This document shows, piece by piece, positions 13,741 to 22,518 of a stretch of 64,000 nt of DNA; within the stretch, counting starts at the first letter, position 1; each line of letters starts with the position of its first letter. Location: assembly GCF_021155775.2 (NCBI RefSeq), contig NC_060235.2:10339193-10403192 (forward strand), written 5' to 3'. The translations under genes and the position numbers were made by a program. A model generated the notes under the pieces. It made no database searches and was not told the origin of the DNA. It saw only the letters and a program-made list of their open reading frames with translations. This stretch comes from Neodiprion pinetum. Taxonomy: Eukaryota > Arthropoda > Insecta > Hymenoptera > Diprionidae.

Positions 13741-14264
13741 TCTCTCTGCCGCGCGCAAGCTTGTCAGACAACTACTAGCGCCACTAGTGGCCAAGATTGG
13801 CGGCAGAATCGAGGGACATTTTGCGAACCACTTTTAGCAGCGTGTGTCAGGGGGCTGAACGGGCTACTGTCACCTGAAAATTTTCTTGTCGAATCATGCC
13901 ATATTTACGGAAGCATAACTGATGGAATAGGTTTTCCCCACTGATCTCTATATAACACTACGTGTATGCTTTTAAGAGAAACAGGTGCGCCCAAAGCTCG
14001 CACACGTACTCAGGTAGGATTTCATGTAGCATCCGATCATGCGAAACCGCGTTCGGCAGCACTTTGCGGCAGAATTATGACCGGCTGATGCATGTTCCTG
14101 CAGATGATCTTGCAGACAAACCATTCGGATCTGTCGAATGTCACTCGCTACAATATATTGACAACACAATTGCTGTGATTCTACGCAAGATGTCGTGCTG
14201 CAGCCCGAACCGAACCTGCACCTGCTAGTGTCGTTTATGTTTTATGCGCATAAATTCGCAGAAC

Positions 14265-14381
14265 CTCGGCAGCAACGGCGTTTGGGCCACTGACACCCCG
14301 GGCAAAAATATTTAGGCGCTCACTTAAGGAAATCAATATCGAGTATTAATTTATTGCTGAACCAATGTGAACGTAGTCTAT
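14265..14381. repeat. Right arm of outer inverted repeat, part 1
   Basis: The reverse complement matches 570-690 of the window, including GTGTCAGTGG and CCTTAAGTGAGCGCCTAAAT with small differences. The arm is interrupted at 14381 by the 8.1-kb element and resumes at 22519. Confidence 0.8.
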
Positions 14382-14868
14382 TAGGTTGCTTCGTTTGAGA
14401 CGACTATTTTTTTTTTTCACTCCATAGACGAAATATCACTCCAAACATATAAAAAAAAATTCCCACCAAAGCCTAGCTCTTAATTTTAATTTTAAGTATT
14501 CGCTACATGAATTTGAAATTTTCCCATTTAATTATCACGTAAAAATAATTTTTTTTTGTCAATTATCTATAGCATCGCGAGTTTTTATACTATTTAATTG
14601 ACCATGGCCGGAAGTTTCAGAGGGATCCTTCCTCTTTAAAAGTTCCTACAGCTAATTTAGAATTTATGAAGTATCTCGCCAGTAAAAAATTGTAAAATTT
14701 GATTTTTGCTAAAAAAATTATGGTTTTTTTCGTTTTTCTCCTAAACTACTAACTTACAACAAAATTGTAGAGAACCTTTTTTGTAGAGAATTTAATTTCC
14801 TACAAAAAAGTTCCATCAGCCGAAACTGTATAACTGATAGTTCCCAATATAAAATTAATTAATCATAA
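14382..14868. repeat. Left TIR of 8.1-kb element
   Basis: Matches the reverse complement of 22038-22518 over roughly 485 bp with scattered mismatches. Shared landmarks include CATGGCCGGAAGTTTCAGAG and GGATCCTTCCTCTTTAAAAG. Confidence 0.9.
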
Positions 14869-15137
14869 GAAAAACTATCAATATCACAATTTCATCGAGA
14901 TTTTGGTTTTTTTTTTTTTAAAGTATGGCTGAAAAAGTACTATTGTGGTACCAATGTAAAATTAATTTTAACAATAGAAATAATAATGACATTAATATTT
15001 CTATGTTTGTGCAGTACGCAACTTATTAAAAAATTTGAATCAAATTTTTTTTTATTTTCGTTTCGAAATAAACTAATTTATTTAACAATAAACCACATTT
15101 TATGTTTCACGTACTTAAATAACGAATTCAGTGACAG

Positions 15138-17679
15138 TTATAATAACTTATAATTGGAATTTGCACATGTCGGATAATTTTTACGGTTATTTTGAACAAC
15201 CTGCAATAAATATTGTCGTTGATCTTCGTCGTTCGTCAAGCAGTTAATAAACTCTTCAATGAGAGCAACCCCTCTCTCAGCAGTATCGTTAACAACTCTC
15301 AAATTGCTAAATGTATGAAGAAATTCTTGATAAGATGCATCATTTTCCCATGATTCAAAACCATTATCCATAAAATTGTATGGCAATTGAAACTGTTCGA
15401 AGATAAAAATTAACTTTTTGCTCACGAAGTCACTAATATTTTTTGATGCTATCTAATTTATCTCTTTCAGTGTCACATTCAGGCGTTTTACATCATCATT
15501 AGTTGTTGTTGACTCTTTATTTTTTATATTATATATTATTTTAAGTTTTTCTTCGCATGTGACAGCCTCGTCGAAAAGAGCTAAACAAGCAAGTTGTTCA
15601 TGTAGGTACCAACAATGATTAGATAATTTATCCAAAGCAGCTTCGGCAGCCTTTAAGATGGATTTGCTTGTATTTTATTAAATTTTTGAAAAGTTCTAAG
15701 ACGTTCTGTGGTGCTTTGATCGCATTCGGGGCAGTAAACTATACCTTAGTATAAAAGATGACAATAAAAATACAAATTTCACGCAAAGAACGAAGATCTG
15801 AAGCACTCTTGGTGAATTGATTCCTAAATATATATATTTTTAAACAATATATTGCTTTAGCAAGCCATCTTGCGTAGTGTATAGCTCCAGGAGTTTTAAA
15901 TTTGACCCCGTTAATTGGTATTCCTCCGAAGAAAATATAAGCTAACTCGAGTAACTCTCTGTAGTCATCTCTCGGCTGATGTTGCTAATGAAACAAAAAA
16001 AAATATTTTGAATGAGATATAATTTTCGGAAATTTTACTTAAGAGTAAATCAGATTAAAGTTAACAGTACAATGTTAATAAGAGGATTTTTACCTGCAAT
16101 TGGTCCTCTATGAATTCTAGGATATTATTTTTATTATCACGTAACACATCTTTAATTATCTCGTCGTCTATGCCGATGTCATATATAGATGTGTTAATTT
16201 TAGCCTAATTATCTTTTAGCCTCTTAAATATTGGTACGTGTGGACTGTTTGTTACTGGCCAAGCAATTTCAGTTACGTTTCTCAATATTATTACCATAAT
16301 ATGATGACGACATGCAAAATAAAGTATATCACGATCTAGTTTCTTTTTTAATAAAGTACACACACCCGATTGAATTCCTGAAAATTAATTTAATTTTAGC
16401 ATATTTATCAATAATATATCAAAGACGGTTATTATAAAAAAAAATTACCAGTGTTAACAGCAGTTGTGTCAAAGCAAAATGCTTTGACGCAATCGACAAG
16501 ATTCCAGTCATTTAGAAAAGTATAAATTGCGTGAGCTTCTTTCACTCCAGTTCCTTTGTCTACCACAGGAATAGAAAGTAACTGCTCTAAATTTACTCCA
16601 GAAGCAATAATAGGTAACCGTTCTTCTTTAGAAAATCCTACTGAAGTAAATAATTAACTATCCCAGTGGATGACAAGGCAGAGATTTTTTTCAAATGTGT
16701 CTTTTAAATTCACGGCAATATTTTTTCGAAGTTTGATACGAGCATTGTGAATTGTCGAATAACTCAAATTGTATTTTTCCAGATTTTCTCCAATACTTAA
16801 AATGACTGCTGAAATGATGTGCATAGCATTTCTGTCAGTTGTATTAGTTCTATCTAATGCTGAGACTAGTTGAGGTGTCATAATATTTTTTTTTGCCACT
16901 TTAGGTTTCGGTATTCCTAGCTCATCTTCAAAATTGGAGTGACACCGTTTCAGTTGACTGTCGGTAGATGATTGACTGCCCAAACTGATTGTATTTGAGG
17001 TCTTAGAATGTTGACTGAAAGCTAAAATAAAATCCAAATATAAGCACATATACTTTTAGACAAAATAGAGGTTAGGTAATGAATAAACGTAATTATTAAT
17101 TACATGTATTTTAATATCGCTAAATTTATACTTACTTAGCTCTTTTTGAATTATGTTTTTATCTTCTTTACATTGCATAGCTTCGTCGATATCTTGATTG
17201 TCAAGAATGCCGGATTCGCTTGATAACTCATTAGCTAATTGAAAACAATTAACCGATTCTCTACTTTTTATAAGAAATTCTTTGCAGCTATCTGGCAAGT
17301 ACTGATATTTGGTATTGTCAGTAATATCAAACAATTGGTTCAGCTTTAGATTGAATGTATCTGTTTTGTCTTGTTGTTTCTTGGATTTTTTTGCCAATTT
17401 TCGATTTTTTTTTAGGTTAATATAGTCTTTATGGAAAGTTTCAAGTTTTTTAATACTTTGTTATCGTTGGCAAGTAGGAATTAAAAAGTTACTCCAAAGA
17501 TCATTCAATTCACTTATAACCTCATTAGAACTTCGTCGAATGGTCATTTTAAGTCCACGATGTTTATGCATGAAAAGATTCATAACCTCACGATATGTAG
17601 GTAATTTTTTAATATTGAACTTATTCAATTCAAAACCAAGTAAATAATTGTAGGCTTTTTTTCCAATATCTTCCCTCAT
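15138..17679 (-). pseudogene. Dead DDE-type transposase gene with introns
   Basis: The gene starts near 17679 (MREDIGKKAYNYLL) and ends at 15138. Consistent splice sites give introns at 17022-17135, 16378-16448 and 15985-16093. Landmarks in order are an N-terminal segment with KKLETFHKDY, then LVIHWDS and CFDTTAVNTG (likely first two catalytic aspartates), RHHIM, GAIHYARWLAKAIYCLKI and VVNDTAERGVALIEEF near the end (possible final acidic residue). I recognise this as a protein family common in insect and Hydra genomes but know no settled name. It is inactivated by in-frame stops at 17461-17463, 16654-16656, 16205-16207 and 15453-15455, plus a frameshift near 15670. The flanking inverted ends and 9-bp duplication suggest it is the transposase of the surrounding element. 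Confidence 0.7.
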
Positions 17680-18072
17680 TTTCTAAGTTATTAACGTAAA
17701 TGATTAAAGATTAAAAATTACTATAACACGATTAAAAAGTGTAGATGCAACCGAAGAAACGATGTGACAAGTCACGATGAATAGAGTAAACTGAAAACAA
17801 TAATCTTTGTGTTGAGACAGAGAACATATTTCGAGATTTCTTCTTCTTCTTCTTGTCATTTTGGCTGGTCTCCCGGAGTACAGGGATTCCAGCCTGGCCA
17901 ATGGGAAGGTTCCCGCGCCGGCCAATGGTCGAAACATATACGTATATGGAAGAATTGAAAGTTTTGATTTCGATTCCCCGATGCCTCACTTTTTTTTTTT
18001 TAATTGATTAATCACAATAAATAGCTAGATTGGAAAAATCTTATCGAGAATATTAAAATCATCAAATGCTAA

Positions 18073-18166
18073 TGTAAATCATCACTCTATCTAATAAAAA
18101 AGTTTCGAACAAATGAACAGGTACAAAAAGATTATAATAACAATAGTATAAAAAATATTATAATAA
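18073..18166 (+). repeat. Solitary Helitron-like 5' end sequence
   Basis: The segment CTCTATCTAATAAAAAAG followed by TTCGAACAAATGAAC and ATTATAATAACAATAGTATA repeats the sequence found in the hub of the mirrored element (19433-19540). Here it lies directly outside the left CTAG terminus with no gene attached. It may be a severely shortened copy. Confidence 0.45.
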
Positions 18167-18169
18167 CTA

Positions 18170-18182
18170 GGGGCTTCGCCCC
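18170..18182. repeat. Left terminal hairpin GGGGCTTCGCCCC
   Basis: Five-base-pair GC stem with a short loop, abutting CTAG at 18167-18170. Further GCGC-rich small inverted repeats lie just inside (18184-18250). Confidence 0.75.
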
Positions 18183-18289
18183 TGCGCGCTTCGCGGGCCA
18201 ACCCCATCTCGGCGCTACGCGCCTCGGGCACTCGGCGCTGCGCGCCTCACTATTTCCTTACACATTGTCTAGTAAACAGGCGAATTCCT

Positions 18290-18739
18290 TCATGTTGATT
18301 TGATGACAGGTCTGCACTTGCTGTCCACTTCAATTCCTTCTGTGCTTACTTTTCTTTTTTTCATCAATCTAAGCTTCCATTCGTTGGTTGAAAATTGGTG
18401 TTCCTTCTCTATTGATATCGATCTATCTCCTTGACTTGCTGAATTATTTTTGCTCCCGCTCTGCCCGTTATTCTCCAAAATCACCTTCTTTATATTATTT
18501 TTTTCTCTATATTTGCGTTGCTGTTCATTCCGCAAAACACCTCCTTCTCTTGTGGCCAACATCGATCCTGGTCGTCCTCTTACCTGGTCATACGAATATT
18601 TGATGGATATTATTCTATGGCTTATTTGGTTCTTCACACTTACGATTTTATTTTCCTCTTTCTTTTGTAATATTTCCGACCATCCACCACCTTCATCGCC
18701 TTGTCTGCTGCTTGAAACTCCTCCTTTCTCCATTGTCAT
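18290..18739 (-). CDS. GRP/QQRKY-motif protein, left arm copy
   Basis: The 149-residue basic protein starts MTMEKGGVSSSRQGDEGGGW and contains RGRPGSML followed by NEQQRKYREKNN. It matches the right-arm ORF until about residue 98 (SGSKNNS) and then diverges, because an internal deletion joins it to sequence near the element end. It lies in the same frame as the upstream OTU ORF, separated by a TAA and 21 codons. GRP cores resemble AT-hooks, and GRP...ER...QQRKY repeats resemble basic segments near the N-terminus of Helitron-type proteins; DNA binding is inferred, not shown. Confidence 0.55.
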   Translation of the reverse strand: MTMEKGGVSSSRQGDEGGGWSEILQKKEENKIVSVKNQISHRIISIKYSYDQVRGRPGSMLATREGGVLRNEQQRKYREKNNIKKVILENNGQSGSKNNSASQGDRSISIEKEHQFSTNEWKLRLMKKRKVSTEGIEVDSKCRPVIKST

Positions 18740-18802
18740 CGTAAATTCTGGCTGTCCTTTTGACTGTTTGGTGACATATTTAGATTTACTATTATTTGAT
18801 TT

Positions 18803-19252
18803 TTACTTTTCGTACTTATTACTCACTATCTGAATTTTATTTTGGTTCTGCAAGACATCAAAGTGTCCACTGTCTCCGTCGCCGGTGAAGAGTAGCGAGA
18901 ATTGTGTTTCATTTTGTGATCCGATCCGGTGTGGATGAATTTGTTCTTCGCGATACACGATTAAACATATCTTAAAAATGTCCGCAGCTGCAGCTAATTC
19001 TGCTTCTCCCCCGTATATTCTATTTTTATTCATATGTGATTCGTAATCACCAGGTGACCTAATCACAGCACCGTTTGACTCATTATCTGTAATAAGACCC
19101 GCAAATGTAGACCAATTATCCACTTTATTTGAAACGATACTCAGTCTCACCTCTGCGTGTCGATCTTGAGTGCCGTATACACGATACGCCAACGCGCGAA
19201 AAAGACAATTCCCGTCGGGAATCATCTTGATAATTTTCGTTTGCATGTTCAT
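18803..19252 (-). CDS. OTU-type cysteine protease, left arm copy
   Basis: The 149-residue protein is a compact OTU domain. The catalytic motif DGNCLFRA has Asp13 and Cys16, GGEAELAAAA lies at residues 81-90, and the C-terminal catalytic histidine is His130 in SGHFDVL. OTU enzymes usually cleave ubiquitin or related chains; the real substrate here is unknown. The ORF is intact and differs from the right-arm copy at a handful of residues (for example R24/C24 and Y26/N26). It is transcribed outward from the shared hub, and the start codon follows a 5' leader conserved between arms. It ends at a TAA that also occurs in the other arm. Confidence 0.8.
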   Translation of the reverse strand: MNMQTKIIKMIPDGNCLFRALAYRVYGTQDRHAEVRLSIVSNKVDNWSTFAGLITDNESNGAVIRSPGDYESHMNKNRIYGGEAELAAAADIFKICLIVYREEQIHPHRIGSQNETQFSLLFTGDGDSGHFDVLQNQNKIQIVSNKYEK

Positions 19253-19708
19253 TTTTTGCGCGTCAGAAACAGATACCTATAAAGATATTTGTCAAAGACT
19301 GTCATAAACAGCCGATGACAGCTGTGAAAGGGTTTGCTAGATGCTTTTTGTTTTGTTTTCGGGATCTCACCCCACCGCCAACTTCATGCGTATACTATTG
19401 TTATTATAATCTTTTTTTTACTATTGTTATTATAATCTTTTTCTACGTTCATTTGTTTGAAACTTTTTTATTAGATAGAGAGATAATCTTTTTCTACGTT
19501 CATTTGTTTGAAACTTTTTTACTAGATAGAGAGACAATAGTATAAAAAAGATTATAATAACAATAGTATACGCATGAAGTTGGCGGTGGAGTGAGATGCC
19601 GAAAACAAAACAAAAAGCATCTAGCAAACCCTTTCACAGCTGTCATCGGCTGTTTATGACATTCTTTGACAAATATCTTTATAGGTATCTGTTTCTGACG
19701 CGCAAAAA
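19253..19708. promoter_or_regulatory. Divergent hub between the two OTU ORFs
   Basis: The 456-bp spacer separates two outward-facing OTU start codons and is itself an imperfect palindrome. The leaders just upstream of each ATG match (CTTTGACAAATATCTTTATA, then TCTGACGCGCAAAAA). If the genes are expressed, promoter elements must lie here. No TATA box or initiator can be assigned with confidence. Confidence 0.4.
19433..19534. repeat. Two 51-bp direct repeats at mirror centre
   Basis: The unit begins TAATCTTTTTCTACGTTCAT and ends TAGATAGAGAGA; copies start at 19433 and 19484. They are flanked by an inverted pair built on TATACTATTGTTATTATAAT and its complement. Read on the minus strand, the unit begins TCTCTCTATCTA, a possible Helitron 5' end (TC). 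Confidence 0.65.
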
Positions 19709-20158
19709 ATGAACATGCAAACGAAAATTATCAAGATGATTCCCGACGGGAATTGTCTTTTTCGCGCGCTGGCGTATTGTGTAAACGGCACTCAAGATCG
19801 ACACGCAGAGGTGAGACTGAGTATCGTTTCAAATATAGTGGATAATTGGTCTACATTTGCGAGTTTTATTACAGGTAATGAGTCAAACGGTGCTGTGATT
19901 AGGTCACCTGGTGATTACAAATCACATATGAATAAAAATGGAATATACGGGGGAGAAGCAGAATTAGCTGCAGCTGCGGACATTTTTAAGATATGTTTAA
20001 TCGTGTATCGCGAAGAACAAATTCATCCACACCGAATCGGATCCCAAAATGAAACACAATTCTCGCTACTCTTCACCGGCGACGGAGACAGTGGACACTT
20101 TGATGTCTTGCAGAACCAAAATAAAATTCAGATAGTGAGTAATAAGTATCAAAAGTAA
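19709..20158 (+). CDS. OTU-type cysteine protease, right arm copy
   Basis: Also 149 residues and intact: DGNCLFRA with Asp13 and Cys16, GGEAELAAAA, and His130 in SGHFDVL. Its length suits a minimal OTU domain without accessory domains. The frame ends in TAA at 20156-20158, and the same frame stays open afterwards into the GRP-motif ORF starting at 20222. Both arms keep the OTU ORF open while the neighbouring transposase has four stops, so the mirror duplication is younger than the transposase decay, or the OTU has been maintained. An origin in an insect DNA virus was considered, since such viruses also carry OTU genes, but the CTAG/hairpin context favours a Helitron-like source. Confidence 0.8.
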   Translation: MNMQTKIIKMIPDGNCLFRALAYCVNGTQDRHAEVRLSIVSNIVDNWSTFASFITGNESNGAVIRSPGDYKSHMNKNGIYGGEAELAAAADIFKICLIVYREEQIHPHRIGSQNETQFSLLFTGDGDSGHFDVLQNQNKIQIVSNKYQK

Positions 20159-20221
20159 CAAGCAAATGATAGTAAATCTAAATATATCACCAAACAGTCA
20201 AAAGGACAGCCAGGATTTACG

Positions 20222-20707
20222 ATGACAATGGAGAAAGGAGGAGTTTCAAGCAGCAGACAAGGCGATGAAGGTGGTGGATGGTCGGAAATATTACAAAAGA
20301 AAGAGGAAAATAAAATTGTAAGTGCGAAGAACCAAATAAGCCATAGAATAATATCCATCAAATATTCGTATAACCAGGCAAGAGGACGGCCAGGATCGAT
20401 GTTGACCACAAGAGAAAGAGGTGTTTTGCGGAGTGGACAACAACGCAAATATAAAGAAAAAAATAATATAAAGAAGGCGATTTTGGAGAATAACCGGCAG
20501 AGCGGTAGTAAAAATAATTCAACGAAGGGTGTCGAAGAATTAGAAGAATCGATTGTGATTATTGATTTGGAAAATAAATCAAGAGGACGACCAACCAATA
20601 TGATGGACATAAAAGAGCGAAAAATTAGACGACGAGAACAGCAGCGAAAATATATGCTCCGCCTTGATGACAACGAATGTAAGCTCTTTGAAAAGTTTGT
20701 TAATTGA
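20222..20707 (+). CDS. GRP/QQRKY-motif protein, right arm copy
   Basis: This 161-residue basic protein contains two clear copies of a motif: ARGRPGSMLTTRERGV then SGQQRKYKEK (about residues 52-80), and SRGRPTNMMDIKERKI then REQQRKYMLR (about 121-149). A weaker copy, SKGQPGFTMTMEKGGV, spans the upstream in-frame linker and the ORF start. Helitron-family proteins often carry such tandem GRP...ER...Q..Y units near their N-terminus. The ORF is in frame with the OTU ORF through the linker after the TAA, so it may be the second half of a former single protein. DNA binding through the GRP cores is inference. Confidence 0.6.
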   Translation: MTMEKGGVSSSRQGDEGGGWSEILQKKEENKIVSAKNQISHRIISIKYSYNQARGRPGSMLTTRERGVLRSGQQRKYKEKNNIKKAILENNRQSGSKNNSTKGVEELEESIVIIDLENKSRGRPTNMMDIKERKIRRREQQRKYMLRLDDNECKLFEKFVN

Positions 20708-20796
20708 TTAGAAATAATTCAATTCTAATTCCGTAAAAAATCAAGCCTATCTTAAAATCATTCTCTCTTAATCACAGAGCAACGATTGGGGCGATT

Positions 20797-20900
20797 GTTA
20801 GGTACAACACAGAAAATCAAGTTGACCGAAACCCGATTTCGACTAAGCGTTAGGTACAACGAAGAAAATCAAACTGACCGAAACCCGATTTCGACTAATA
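20797..20900. repeat. Two 52-bp tandem repeats
   Basis: The unit starts GTTAGGTACAAC and includes GACCGAAACCCGATTTCGAC; copies start at 20797 and 20849. Present only in the right arm. Confidence 0.85.
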
Positions 20901-21082
20901 AAGCGTCACCCCGCCTCGAACCTACAAAATGGAGACCAGCTGCACAAAATAATGACTGCAGGAAAGGAAATTTTGAAACATAATTTCATGTAATCTATGT
21001 GTTATTCCAATATAGAAAATCTATTCTACTTTTTTTTGTCTATCACTTAATTAGGTTTATTCCTTCATAAAACAAGTATAGG

Positions 21083-21373
21083 TTAACCTACGCATGTCAA
21101 GGAAGTACAAGAATTTTTAAAAACTTGATCAGCCGTAGCTTCTGCATTAATAACCAAGATGGGAGCTGATAAAGAAGAAAAGGTTTGTTTTATCAACCAA
21201 TCCTCATGAACCTCATGAATAGGTCTGAGGAGCTCTAAAGAAATGTTCGATTCTTCCTCACGAGAACGGGAACTGACTCGGGCGAAAGGAGTTTCTGGGG
21301 AAGCTCGCAAATAAACAATTGAATCTACTCTGAGCTCAGACGAGCGAAGGCGAAGATCGAAATTTTTCATCAA
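21083..21373 (-). pseudogene. Deoxynucleoside kinase C-terminal fragment
   Basis: The 96-residue frame carries VDSIVYLRASPETPFARV, then SRSREEESNISLELL, PIHEVHEDWLIK and APILVINAEAT in that order. This is the arrangement in insect dNK and vertebrate TK2-type deoxynucleoside kinases: the D.IVYLR strand, the arginine-rich LID with R.R.EE, the H..HE.WLI helix and the late hydrophobic strand. These enzymes phosphorylate deoxynucleosides for dNTP salvage. The N-terminal half, including the P-loop and ERS segment, is absent, so it cannot be active. It lies opposite to the neighbouring OTU ORF, only in the right arm, and looks like a captured host exon or pseudogene piece. Confidence 0.65.
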
Positions 21374-21803
21374 TTAATGAGATTCGAAGTCAACTTCGAA
21401 CTAAATTTAAAGTGAAAAATGTTAAATAAATTTATTTGAAAAAAAAGGATGGATATCAATTATTTGTACTTATAAACCAGACGCAGTAGACTCTATATCT
21501 CTATCCGTAGATGTACGTAAAAGAATCTGAAAATAATAACTATAGCAAAATAAGTCGCCGAATGCAATTGGGGTTGCATGGCATCGGGAGTTTTGTACAT
21601 GTGAGTGGATTCGTTTACGAAAATAATCTGAGCAGACCTGCATAGGGAGCCAATAGCAATGTCGGGTTGACCGGAACCAACCGATCAACAGTTGCAGACC
21701 TGTCATCAAATCAAGATAATTAAATTCACCTGTCTAATAGACAATACATAAGGAAATAGTGAGGCGCGTAGCGCCGAGGTGGGGTTAGCGCGCGAAGCGC
21801 GCA

Positions 21804-21816
21804 GGGGCGAAGCCCC
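21804..21816. repeat. Right terminal hairpin GGGGCGAAGCCCC
   Basis: Mirror of the left hairpin, directly followed by TAG of the CTAG end (21816-21819) and a T. A second hairpin, GCGCGCGAAGCGCGC, lies just inside. Confidence 0.75.
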
Positions 21817-22037
21817 TAGTAATATAAAAAAGTGGTCAATAAAACAGTTGGAGGACAAACCTATGTTCTTTGGTTGAGAGTAGCAGTAATTGGCGAAGAC
21901 TTCAGAATGGTCGGGCGAAGACATTTGAAGATTAAGATACATTACAATCACGTCTATTTTATTACATTTATAACAATTTGGGTATAAAAATTGTCAAATA
22001 TACGGATAAAATAGTGATATTTATAGTTTTTTTTATG

Positions 22038-22518
22038 ATTATTTAATTTTATATTGGAAACTATCAGTTCTACAGTTTCAGCTGATAGAACTTTTTTGTA
22101 GGAAATTAAATTCTCTACAAAAAAGGTCCTTTATAATTTTGCTATCAAGTTAGTAGTTTAGGAGAAAAATGAAAAAAACCATAATTTTTTAGCAAAAATC
22201 AACTTTATAATTTTTTACTGGCAAGATACTTTATACATTCTAAATTAGCTGTAGGAACTTTTAAAGAGGAAGGATCCCTCTGAAACTTCCGGCCATGGTC
22301 AATTAAATAGTATGAAAACTCGCGATGCTATAGATAATTGACAAAAAAAAATTATTTTTACATGATAATTGAATGGGAAAATTTCAAATTCATTTAGCGA
22401 GTACTTAAAATTAAAATTAAGAGCTAGGCTTTGGTGGGAATTTTTTTTTATATGTTTAGAGTGATATTTCGTCTATGGAGTGAAAAAAAAAAATAGTCGT
22501 CTCAAACGAAGCACCCTA
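22038..22518. repeat. Right TIR of 8.1-kb element
   Basis: Inverted partner of 14382-14868. It ends GAAGCACCCTA against the second target-duplication copy GTGGTCTAT. Confidence 0.9.

Larger units (their letters stand above)
7551..13857. mobile_element. 6.3-kb element with CAGCCCCCTGACAC ends
   Basis: The left end CAGCCCCCTGACAC at 7551 is matched by its complement ending at 13857. The flanks AACGGGTG (7543-7550) and AACGGGCT (13858-13865) agree at 6 of 8 bases, compatible with an old 8-bp target duplication. The first roughly 120 bp and last roughly 110 bp match the two halves of the compact 230-bp element at 28821-29050. The intervening 6 kb contains a retrotransposon tail, a small foldback element and a THAP-like fragment. 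It is either a decayed larger relative (hAT or P type, both make 8-bp duplications) or a MITE split by later insertions. Confidence 0.6.
18167..21819. mobile_element. Head-to-head Helitron-like mirror element
   Basis: The left arm (18167 to about 19430) and right arm (about 19535-21819) are inverted copies. Each outer end has a GC-rich hairpin immediately followed, reading outward, by CTAG and then T, as at a Helitron 3' terminus (CTRR, then the T of the target). Each arm carries an OTU ORF and a downstream ORF transcribed outward. The left arm lacks about 1.2 kb present in the right arm (roughly 20530-21690). No Rep/helicase is present, so any mobility would depend on proteins supplied elsewhere. 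OTU domains are known from Helentron/Helitron2 proteins. The 5' ends would meet in the central hub. Confidence 0.6.
14382..22518. mobile_element. 8.1-kb TIR transposon with 9-bp target duplication
   Basis: The ends are inverted repeats of about 485 bp (14382-14868 and 22038-22518) beginning TAGG(G/T)TGCTTCGTTTGAG. The flanks are GTAGTCTAT (14373-14381) and GTGGTCTAT (22519-22527). The intact target survives in the left outer arm, where GTAGTCTAT occurs once in the equivalent position, so this is a real insertion with a 9-bp duplication. It contains a dead minus-strand transposase gene and, inserted beside it, the mirrored OTU/Helitron-like structure. A 9-bp duplication with long inverted ends suits Mutator-like elements, but the transposase does not look like a canonical MULE, so the superfamily is left open. 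Confidence 0.85.

Noticed and set aside
7048..13857. hAT tail at 7048-7329 as the transposase of the 6.3-kb element
   Set aside because: It lies outside the CAGCCCCCTGACAC ends, so it belongs to another, separate relic.
18803..20158. Endogenous viral origin of the OTU genes
   Set aside because: OTU proteases occur in some insect DNA viruses, but no other virus-like gene is nearby. The ORFs sit between hairpin/CTAG ends typical of Helitrons with GRP-motif ORFs beside them.
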